A stretch of 64,000 nt of DNA from Bilabrum cf. latius. Its lineage: Eukaryota > Bigyra: Bicosoecida > Bigyra > Bicosoecida. The stretch is from NCBI GenBank assembly GCA_965178125.1, contig OZ237772.1:248001-312000 (forward strand), written 5' to 3'. Both the position numbers and the translations under genes were made by a program. Every line of letters starts with the position of its first letter. Within the stretch, counting starts at the first letter, position 1. The notes under the pieces are model-generated. The model ran no database searches. It had not been told where the DNA came from and saw only the letters and a list, made by a program, of their open reading frames with translations. Positions 55,385 to 64,000 of this stretch are shown piece by piece.

Positions 55385-58300
55385 TCAGCGCCCACCCGTT
55401 TGCGCCGCGATCGCCGCCCTGGCCACCTCTTGTTCCCCGCGACCAGCACCCCCGAAAGACCCTCCCACAAGTCCCCTGCCCGACGCCCCCCGAGGCCGCA
55501 CCAGACGCTCGCTCGAACCCACGCGCACGATCCTGCCGGAACCGTTGTTCCCTGCATTGCCAGCATTGCCCTCTCCACTCTTCCCAGAACGGCTCGACGC
55601 CTCCCTATTGTGACTCCGAATCCCGGCACCCGAGACGGACCCCTCGCCCCCTACAGCCCCGGCGCCCCCAGGGATGCCGTCCTCTCCGGTCTACACTTCC
55701 CCTCCCCCTTCCACTTCCCCCCTCACCTCGGATCTTGCACTAGCGCCCGCCCCTGCTCCTGCCCCTGCCCCTGCACCTGTCCCTGTCCCTGCTCCTGTCT
55801 CGCCTCCGGAACCTGCCAAGCCACCCCACGGCGACCCTACGCCGCTGACGGCCTCCCTCTCCCGCTGCTTCTGCTCAAGCTCCGAGGACTGGATCCGGCG
55901 CCGCGCAGCGGAGCCAGATGGAGACATGGCGATCTTCGCTGGGCTAGCGGCACCGGTTGTTCTCTCGACCGCCGGAGGTTCCGCATTTCGACTGCCGCCG
56001 CGCACCGGGGAAGAATCGCCAGACATGCCCGTCACCATGCTCAACGGATAGGTTCCGTCCGTGGCTGCGGAACCTCGTCGCCGCGAGCTTCGGCGAGAGG
56101 GAACCTGCGGAACCATCTGCTGCTCCTTTAAGCCCACCCCCCCTCCCCTGCTACTGGATCTGCCCCTCCCCGCGCCCACCCCGCTGCCCCGGCTGCTCCT
56201 GCTGCCGCTCCTGCTCTCGGACCTCTTCTGCTGCCTTCGCCTCCGCCTCTCCTCGGCGGTTTCGTCCCGTCGCAATCCACCCCTGGACTGGCGACCACGG
56301 TGGTGATCCGATCTCTCGACCCCCTGACCCCCACGCGGGGACAAACCCCCGGGAGCCAAACCCCTCACCCCCCCTCCCCCTCCCATGTGCCTCTGTAGCA
56401 CCTTCGGATCCAGCCCAAGCCCGCCCCCCATCCCGATCGTCCTACCAGACGCAGTGCGGCCGTGCATGCCCCTGCCTCCACCCATGCCCAGCCCCATGCC
56501 CATTCCCATTCCCATTCCGAGTCGGGAGGAGGCACCAGGCAGGGCACCGGCGCGGCCGAATGTGTTGCTGCCACCGCGACGGTGGTCCGTGCTCCGATCG
56601 TCGCCGCGCATTCGAGGTTCCGCAACAGTGGCGCCGCGCAATCCTGGTTCCGCCCCGCTGCTGCCCCTCACGGCAGACCTGCCTGCGCCCACCCACCCCC
56701 TCTCCACCGAACCGCCCATCGTCCCGCCGCGCCCATTCCCGTTCCCATTCGCGAACGATCCGCCGCGGCCGCTTCTTGCTCCGTTGATGTTGCCGAATCT
56801 GCCGCTGGTATCTCCTCCGGCACCATCCTCCTCCACCTCCTGCAGTACCGCCCCCAGTGCGGCCTCGTCGAAGCTTCTGCCCCACCTCGGTGGCCCCCTA
56901 GCTCCACCATTGACCACCCCGACATTGGCCACCCCGCTGGTCCCTGTCCCGCTGCTGCTGCTGCCCGTCCGGAACATCCCCCCCATCCCCATCGATTGAA
57001 CCCCCCTTGGGGTCTGCGAGAAAGAACCCCCGAAGGACCCCCGTCCGCGGGACCATGACCCCCGGGGTGCCCTACCAATCGCACTCGTCACACCAACCTA
57101 GCCACCCATCGACTTTCCTTCCCCCCCGGACCCGTTGCCAGCACCAGCACCAGCACTGATCCCGCCGCTGTATGTGTCACCCCCTGTCAGGCTGTTGTTC
57201 GCCAGGCGCATGTCCGGGGGCTTGTACGCTCCCAGCAGCGGAGTCAGTCCGGTTCGGGACCCTGTGTTCCCTGGACTGTCCTCAACCCACTCGTCACTCC
57301 CTTCCAGAGAGCCCCCCAGGAGTTTCTTCTCGCCCACGCGGCCCCGGCCCCGGCCCCGGCCCCGTACGCAGCAGCAGCAGCAAGTCTGCGCACAGCTGCA
57401 CTCGTCACGTGACGAAACCCCGTCCTCACTCGTCACACCGTCTCTGCCTCCCCCGCAGCCCACACAGGCGCCGACTACAGCGCCCATGAGCATGCCGCCA
57501 CCCGCCGCTATGGCCGCGAAGGGCCACGGCACCTCGTTGTACCCACCAAACAGACCGTGGTGCCCGTTGTTCTCCGGCTCGCAGTCCGCTGGCAGCGCGA
57601 ACACGGGCGAGTCGAGCACCGCGAGTTTCGGGTCTAGTCGATCCAGCCCCTCGTACATGAAGCATTCCGTCCTCCCGCCGCACCCGAACGCGAGGGGTGC
57701 CTCGAGGCACTGAATCGCGAAGGAATCCCCGGTCACGTACCCGGAATTGGAATTGGAATCGGAATTGAAATCGGATCTGCTGCCGGATGAGAGCAGCTGC
57801 CCACGGGCCCGGCCTGCACCACCGTGCAGTGCGCTTGCATCCCGCTGCGCCACGCGGAGCATTACCGGCACTGCCGTGGAGGGGATCGAAGGGTCCTTAG
57901 CACTCGTCACACCTCCACTCGTCACTCCTTTATGGTTCTCGGGCGCGACCCACAGGTCCCTGCAGTTGACCGGGTCCTGCCACCTCGCGGTTGCAACCTC
58001 GTATGTGGCCTCCCCCCGGCCCCCCGCCAGCCCCGTCGTCAGGTTGACCGTCTGGTTGCCCATGAAGGACACTGAAACAGAAGGGTCCCTCAGCCATGCG
58101 AGGTCCGCCCCGGCCACGCCCAGCGACCACGTCCCGGCGGCGCAAGTGACAAACGATCCACCGGTGGATTCCGATCCGAACGCCGACCCGCCAGGGTCGC
58201 CGTCCTTGGTCGCAAACTGCGCGTTGAGGCTGGACGGCCGCTGCGGCGAGAGTGCAGTGAACTGCCGCGCACTGCCGTTCGTGTACTGCACCGACACCGC

Positions 58301-58762
58301 GGATGCCACTGCTGCCGAAGGCTCGCTGGCTCCGACGAACCCTCCCAGTCCGGAGGGCCTAGCAGGAATCGGCTGGCTGCTGTTGTAGGGAACACGAGGG
58401 AACATGGTGTCCACTCTCCATGCGAAATAGCCACCCTGCGGAGCTCCCGGGTACACGCCTCGGTTGCCCACCCACGCTATGTGCCTGGTGTGGCTGTCTG
58501 CCGGCGGCAGTGGCTGCGGGTCACGCAGCCGCTGGGTGGATGTGCTGCTTGCATTGTCTTGTATTATGCCGGACCAAGTGTCGCTTCCATCGATGATGCT
58601 CTCTATGAGCTCGGCCGACCACTGGAACATGTGGTACCTGGCCACAAACTCTGTTGCGATCACCGGGCGATCAGGCGTTAAGTCGCATACTGCTTGCTGC
58701 TGCACTATTACCATAAATAACATGCAAGCGCACCATGCGAATCCTGATCCATGGCATGCCAT
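55385..58762 (-). CDS. Single-pass membrane protein with Gly/Arg-rich tail
   Basis: 1,125 aa from ATG 58762 to TGA 55385, joined over UAGs at 57098 and 55691. Signal peptide MACHGSGFAWCACMLFMVIV. The ectodomain of about 390 residues starts RPVIATEFVARYHMFQWSAE and contains paired cysteines and N-glycosylation sites. One membrane span lies at WPFAAIAAGGGMLMGAVVGA, followed by a Cys cluster (CAQTCCCCC) that could be palmitoylated, then about 650 residues of Gly/Arg/Ser low complexity (RGRGRGRGRVGEKK and similar RGG-like runs). No enzyme or receptor domain recognised. The tail composition is that of phase-separating or RNA-binding proteins. Confidence 0.6.
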
Positions 58763-59043
58763 TGATTTCGGTCACGCGCAGTTGCCGTTCAGAGCTCGTC
58801 CAACGCGGGCAAGGTATGGTGTATTGACGGATCCCTTGCGTTAGATTCCCACCGATCAATTATGAAGAAATGAGATTTCCAGGCAGATGTGCGGATATGC
58901 TTGGTTGTGGGCCAGGAATCCGAGAGCAGGCGAAACAAATACCAGACATCGATGATGATGAGCGGCACGCAACAATGGCTCGGAGAGATCCAGCGATCCA
59001 TCGGGGCCCTTACTCGCCGCATTTACAAAAACGTCCACACACA

Positions 59044-61365
59044 ATGATGCGAGCTACATCTGCATTTATGCGCAGATCGGTGCGACTCGCTAGGCATCTT
59101 TCAGCCGCAGTTGGTCGTGGTGTTGCAACCCAGTTCGTCCGGGCGAGCACGCCAAAGGCAATTGCAACCGGTGCTGCAATTGCTGCGCTTGGCTCAGCGG
59201 CATCAACCAACGCATCGACTTTGGAATCAAACGATCTTTCGTCCGCGCCTGCTCGTGCGTTCCACCCGATTGTGGACAAGGCGCGCGACCGTGTCGAGTA
59301 CCAGCGGCCGGTGCCCTCGGACATCGCGGTGAGCCAGAGCGTGACACCTCTTCCCATCCGGAAAGTAGCGGAGGCCGTCGGAATATTGCCGTCAGAACTG
59401 ACCCCGTACGGCGATGACAAGGCGAAAGTGAGCCTCAACGTGCGCGAGCGCCTCTCCGGTGTCCCTGACGCCGACTATGTAGTAGTGACGGGAATCAATC
59501 CCACACCTCTGGGAGAAGGCAAGTCCACGACCGTGCTGGGCCTGGCACAGGCCCTAGCAGCTCACGAGGGCCTGAAATCATTCGCCTGCATCCGTCAGCC
59601 GTCCATGGGCCCCACCTTCGGGATCAAAGGCGGCGCTGCCGGTGGAGGGTACGCCCAGGTGGTCCCCATGGAGACGTTCAACCTGCACCTGACGGGCGAC
59701 CTCCACGCGATCGGGGCAGCCAATAACCTGCTTGCTGCGGCGCTGGACACGAGAATGTTCCACGAGACGTATCAGACGGACGAGCAGCTCTTCAATCGAC
59801 TTCTGCCCAAGCTCAGGGCAGGCGGCGGCTCCAAGTCGGCAGCTGCAAGCAAGGGGGGCAAAGGGGGGAGCGATGACCCCAACGGCGCCCCCGCCTCCTC
59901 GGCCACCCGCACGCGCAAGGTGGCTGAGACCATCCGCCGGAGGATCGAGCGGCTGTTCCCCGACAAACCGGAAGCACAGACCAACCCGGAAGTGCTGACG
60001 GAGGAGGAGCGAAGGCGGCTGGTGCGTCTCGACGTGGATCCATCCACCATCACGTGGCGGAGGGTGGTCGACATCTGCGACAGGCTGCTTCGGGGGATCA
60101 CTGTGGGGCAGGGACCGAAGGAGAAGAAGAGGGGTGTGCGCGAGACCGGCTTCGACATCACGGTGGCGAGCGAGGTGATGGCCGTGCTGGCACTAGCGAC
60201 CTCTTTGGACGATTTGAGGGATCGGTTGGGCCGCATGGTGGTGGGCTACTCCAGAGACGGAGAGCCAGTGACCGCAGAAGACGTGGGCTGTGCTGGTGCC
60301 ATGGCCATTTTGCTCAAGGACAGCATGGAGCCGACGCTCATGCAGACCGTGGAGGGCTCCCCCGTCTTCGTGCACTGCGGGCCCTTCGCTAATATCGCGC
60401 ACGGCAACTCGAGCATCGTGGCGGATCAGATCGCTCTCAAGCTCGCGGGCCAGGAGAACGGCGTGGTCGTGACCGAGGCGGGATTCGGAGCCGATATTGG
60501 CGCGGAGAAGTTCTTCGACATCAAGTGCAGGTACAGCGGGCTGCGGCCCCAGGCGGCGGTCATCGTCGCCACTGTGCGTGCGCTCAAGACGCACGGGGGG
60601 GGGCCTAAGGTGGTGAGCGGCCGCCCGCTGGACCCGGTGTACAAGCAGGAGAACCTTGAGTTGCTGCAGAAGGGCTGCTCCAACCTGGGTAAGCACATCG
60701 AGAACATCCGAAAATTCGGTGTGACGCCCATCGTGGCGGTCAACCGGTTCACCACGGACACAGACGCCGAGGTGGCCCTGGTGCAGGAATTTGCGACCAG
60801 GAATGGGGCAGCCGCCGCAGTGGAATGCAACCACTGGTCGGACGGAGGGAAGGGCGCCAGGGAGCTGGCAAGGGAGGTGAAGAGGGCCTGCGAGACGAGG
60901 CGGGCAGCGGACAAGGCATCTGCCAGCTGGACCAGCAAGAGCAAGAGCAAGAGCAAGGGCGAGGGGGAGGAGACCGACGAGGAAGGTTCCTTCAGGTTCC
61001 TTTACCCCGATTCGATGCCCCTGAAGAACAAGATCGAGACGGTAGCAAAGGAGATCTACGGAGCCGACGGCGTTACCTACTCTGACGACGCCAGCAGGCT
61101 ACTGGACAGCTACCAGGCAGGGGGTCACGGCCACCTGCCCGTGTGCATCGCCAAGACACACCTGAGTCTCAGCGCGGACCCGGCGCTTAAGGGCAGGCCC
61201 ACGGGTTTTAAGGTGCATGTGAGGGATGTGAGGCTGAGCGCCGGTGCGGGGTTTGTGTACCCTCTGCTTGGTGACATCATGACGATCCCTGGGCTGCCCA
61301 CGAGGCCTGGTTTCATCGACATGGAGCTTGACACCAAGACTGGGCGGATGGAGGGGCTATTCTGA
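59044..61365 (+). CDS. Formate-tetrahydrofolate ligase, mitochondrial type
   Basis: 773 aa from ATG 59044; the frame is open from an earlier ATG at 58870, but [20 protein letters not shown] makes a good mitochondrial presequence. The enzyme makes 10-formyl-THF from formate, THF and ATP. Motifs: nucleotide loop [87 protein letters not shown] and the C-terminal [17 protein letters not shown]. No dehydrogenase/cyclohydrolase domain, so monofunctional like MTHFD1L. Two inserts are unusual: a Gly/Ser/Lys stretch near residue 265 and [16 protein letters not shown] near 635. No UAG codon is used here. Confidence 0.93.
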   Translation: MMRATSAFMRRSVRLARHLSAAVGRGVATQFVRASTPKAIATGAAIAALGSAASTNASTLESNDLSSAPARAFHPIVDKARDRVEYQRPVPSDIAVSQSVTPLPIRKVAEAVGILPSELTPYGDDKAKVSLNVRERLSGVPDADYVVVTGINPTPLGEGKSTTVLGLAQALAAHEGLKSFACIRQPSMGPTFGIKGGAAGGGYAQVVPMETFNLHLTGDLHAIGAANNLLAAALDTRMFHETYQTDEQLFNRLLPKLRAGGGSKSAAASKGGKGGSDDPNGAPASSATRTRKVAETIRRRIERLFPDKPEAQTNPEVLTEEERRRLVRLDVDPSTITWRRVVDICDRLLRGITVGQGPKEKKRGVRETGFDITVASEVMAVLALATSLDDLRDRLGRMVVGYSRDGEPVTAEDVGCAGAMAILLKDSMEPTLMQTVEGSPVFVHCGPFANIAHGNSSIVADQIALKLAGQENGVVVTEAGFGADIGAEKFFDIKCRYSGLRPQAAVIVATVRALKTHGGGPKVVSGRPLDPVYKQENLELLQKGCSNLGKHIENIRKFGVTPIVAVNRFTTDTDAEVALVQEFATRNGAAAAVECNHWSDGGKGARELAREVKRACETRRAADKASASWTSKSKSKSKGEGEETDEEGSFRFLYPDSMPLKNKIETVAKEIYGADGVTYSDDASRLLDSYQAGGHGHLPVCIAKTHLSLSADPALKGRPTGFKVHVRDVRLSAGAGFVYPLLGDIMTIPGLPTRPGFIDMELDTKTGRMEGLF

Positions 61366-61525
61366 ATCTGCGAGATGTGTGGCCGGTATGGATGGTATCA
61401 AAATAGTGTGCATATAGCATCACGAATCGAATATCACGATTATATACGAAGGTAGGCTAGAGTGTTTGGGCCCAGCAGCTGAATAGCAAGCCACTGCCAG
61501 CCTAGGCGTGATTTTGCCACGCCTA

Positions 61526-62485
61526 TTATCGCGCCTGCATGCCAACTACTAGCACATTTCCTACTATCACCATCGCCAGGTCGTGCAGCGCATTTCGGAT
61601 CATGACACGCGGCACCCAGGACTGAGCCAGGTCAACAGCCATTGGGCGGAGCGCAAGCAACCACGCGACCCAGGTCCCCAATGCACATGCAATACCACCC
61701 AACCACAGTACAACCAGCATCCGTGATTTGGTTGGTTCGCTTGCAGGTGGAGTGCTTTGGCAAGCGGACACTGTCAGCAAGCGAGCAGTGCACTTGCTCA
61801 GCCACGCGAGCACGCCATGCTCCCATGCACTCTCACATCGTAGCAATTGAAGCACTGCCCAAGCCACGCACACAAACGATAAAATTGATACCAAACATTC
61901 TTCGCCCGTGTGGAACAAAAGGCAGGTCGCGGATGCGACGTACGACGCAATGAATTGGAACGTCAGCGGAGCTAGCGAACCCCACACCCTGTGCTTTTCT
62001 TGCGCACTAGCACGCGTATGCTGCACCTAACTCTGAGGTGAAACATCAGGGTTGACTGCAGCAGCGATGCTAGTTTTCCTTGCTGCTTCACCGCTGGTCT
62101 ATGTCTCCATCCTTGCACGCACTGCTGCCAACGCAGCAGGCCACATGCCACAGAACAACACCAACAAGTGTCCAGACGGGTCAAAAACCCATCCAGATGG
62201 ATTATTCAAACGCTATATGTGCTTGATCCAGCGCACAGTTGGGGCTAATACCAAAAAGCTGCCGATCGAGGCCGTAATGTCGTCGCTGGTTATGTTGCCG
62301 CAAGCAGGCAGCGACGCTAGTATCCATGGCAACGGGCCAAAGAGTCCGGTAAACCTGCCGATTAGTAATGCCGCGCTCCAACCGACGTTTGATTCGAACG
62401 AGGCTTGAGAGAATACTCGAAGCACAGACAGCGAAAGTGCAACCGCCGGGAAGATCAACCCAAACTGCCCTTTATACGCCAGCAT
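61526..62485 (-). CDS. Polytopic membrane protein, unknown function
   Basis: 319 aa from ATG 62485 to TAA 61526, reading UAGs at 62213, 62099 and 62027. About seven hydrophobic segments, including LIFPAVALSLSVLRVF, ASYVASATCLLFH, CLVSILSFVCVAWAVLQLL, MLVVLWLGGIACALGTWVAW and LAMVIVGNVLVVG. A hydrophilic loop lies near the joined UAGs. No family recognised. Divergent from the Yae1-like gene with a 178-bp spacer. Confidence 0.55.
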
Positions 62486-62663
62486 TGTACGCCACGCCGC
62501 GCTCAACAACTAAACAGGATATTTTACTGTGTACTCATAGTAAAGGTCCCGGTCAACAAACACTTAGCAGTGTGATAGATGACATTTGATTGCTGTCGTC
62601 ACAGCTGCCACTAGCACGCCGCGACTTTGTTGCAGCCTGGCGCAAACTAGTGAGCAAGCAAGC

Positions 62664-64000
62664 ATGGCTGCACGGATGCGACCGGACTATGACGATGATT
62701 TCTTCGGGTCGATGAGTGATGACGATGAAACAAGTGGGAAAGGCGATCTTTGGGGCGCAGATCGCGACAGGCAGGCGGCCACCGCTTCTGCAACCAAGGC
62801 AGCGTACAGAGAAGCAGCCGGTAATGCGAAAGAAAATGGAACCCAAGACGGATTTAATCAAGGATTCTCATCGGGTATGCGTATGGGCTTTGCTCGCGGT
62901 TTCGTACACCAAGCAGCGGTGTGAGAACAAGACGTGGCATTCGTGCAATCGAAAGAAGCATGCCTAGCGAGTTTGAAGTTTGAACAACGTTTCCTGATGT
63001 TCCAACTTGCGCAGATCTATGGCGCTTGCGTTGCGAGAAAGGCGACACTTGCATCCGTTGGCCATCGGGAGGGCGACCGAGCAGCTGCGGGCGCTCATGC
63101 TCGCCACTGCAACGAAGCACCGGTTGGGCACAGAAAGATACCCAGCAGCGGAACACGCCGTGCAATCTCTCATGAAACGATCAGCCCGACCCCCAATGAA
63201 CCTCATTGCGGAGGAAAGGAGGAAAACTGACGCGAAGAGGGAGGCAGCCGCGCTGGCGGGGGAGCAGGACTTCAGCCGGTGCACCGAGGTCGAGGCGGCC
63301 CGACTGGTTCATGAAGGTTCGCTGAAGCGTCTCCGCCAGGTCGCCGAGATGCACATGGAAGCAGTGGAGGAGATGGAGCGACCCGCTGAATCGGTGGCGG
63401 GTGGCGACGGCGCGGAGGCTGTCACCGGGAGTGGCGCACATGCGGCTGCTGGCGATACTGACTCGGCTGGTGCTGCTGCTGCAGATGGCTAGGCAGTGGG
63501 GGGCGCCAGTGGTGGTGCCGATAGTAGTGTGACGAGTGGAGCGGGGGAGGGTCTGGCAGCTCGGAGGGCGGCGAGACGACGGAAAGGGAGGGGTGGCGGG
63601 GCGGTTGCAACCGACGGTTCCGCTGGCGGCGCCGCCGGGCAGGCTACCCTGTCTCTGGATGGGGGTGCGGCGGCCGAGCCGTCAGACCCGGCACAAAGCA
63701 ACCCGCGTGGAAGTGCCAGTGGCAGTGCAGCAGCAGGTACTGCTGATTCTGATTCTACCGGCAAAGATGGGGATACATCGGTTAGTGCAGATGCAGCAAG
63801 TGCAGCTGAAACGGAATTGGCAGTGCCAGCCTCCAGGGTGGAAGCACTGGTCCAGCGGGTCGGTGCGCGGCGCCGCAACGCTGGACCTGCGGAACCAAGC
63901 GACCCACTCCTCCCTGCCCGGCTCGCCGGACTCCTCGCTTCAATACTGCAGCGGCTAGCGGGCGAATTGGTGGAAGACGGGGGCAAAGAGGATGTGTAGA
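62664..64000 (+). CDS. Yae1-like protein, 5' part, one intron
   Basis: Exon 1 62664-62920, intron 62921-63014 (94 bp, GTGAG...GCGCAG), exon 2 from 63015 past the right edge; the TAGs at 63490 and 63997 are read as Gln. The N-terminus DYDDDFFGSMSDDDE and the deca-GX3-like segment YREAAGNAKENGTQDGFNQG with FSSGMRMGFARGF match the Yae1 family, whose yeast member works with Lto1 to deliver Fe-S clusters to the ribosome-recycling ATPase Rli1. The part after about residue 250 is low-complexity (AARRAARRRKGRGGG) and holds GTGACGAGT (63529) and GGTTGCAACC (63603). The length already exceeds typical Yae1. Confidence 0.65.

Noticed and set aside
58870-59043. Upstream start of the formate-THF ligase
   Set aside because: The extra 58 residues are acidic/mixed and would bury a good mitochondrial presequence that begins at 59044; kept only as an alternative.

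Overview
The window is nuclear-type DNA of a unicellular eukaryote carrying an integrated virophage-like genome. Positions 1-4371 and 29183-64000 are GC-rich host DNA with spliced genes (three introns recognised, all with a GTGAG donor). Positions 4372-29182 (24,811 bp) are strikingly AT-rich: an endogenous mavirus-like / polinton-like element bounded by long terminal inverted repeats and a 5-bp target duplication (CAGCG). I could not identify the host species.

Both compartments appear to use a non-standard genetic code in which UAG is glutamine and only UAA and UGA stop translation. Read with the standard code almost every gene is shattered; read with UAG=Gln, fragments in one frame join into full-length proteins. 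Examples are a retroviral-type integrase, a double-jelly-roll capsid protein, a packaging ATPase whose UAG lies inside the Walker A loop, an SLC4 anion exchanger with seven UAGs, and a 4,846-residue coiled-coil protein. In the tandem repeats of the last gene one codon is CAG in three copies and TAG in another, direct evidence for glutamine. All coordinates below use this code.

Host left flank: a secreted GH5-like glycoside hydrolase (minus, runs off the left edge), an SLC4 bicarbonate/borate-type transporter, then the 5' part of a cysteine-rich protein gene interrupted by the element. Removing the element and one target copy restores one frame from 4071 to 30536.

Element: each end carries a 101-bp T-shaped palindrome, present in the same orientation at both ends although the rest of the TIR is inverted (a flip/flop arrangement). 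The left arm has a DUF5754-like protein, a Cys-rich zinc protein, the integrase with chromodomain and small unknowns. A minus-strand block holds a P-loop membrane ATPase, a fibre-like protein and two virion-type basic/coiled proteins. The plus-strand morphogenesis block has the mavirus order ATPase, protease, penton, major capsid protein. The right arm has small orphan genes and a 932-aa primase-helicase of UL9-like type; no family B DNA polymerase is present. Twenty-two copies of a 57-58-bp palindrome sit between genes and in the TIRs. Two element genes are broken by GC-rich host-type insertions.

Host right flank: the end of the interrupted gene; a giant coiled-coil protein with a 1,533-bp tandem repeat; an MRH (GNPTG-like) secretory protein; a 1,548-aa disordered protein; a VAMP7-like longin SNARE; a membrane protein with a glycine/arginine-rich tail; a mitochondrial-type formate-tetrahydrofolate ligase; a polytopic membrane protein; and a Yae1-like protein running off the right edge. 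Short DNA words (GTGACGAGT, GGTTGCAACC and others) recur through host exons, introns and spacers far more often than chance predicts.
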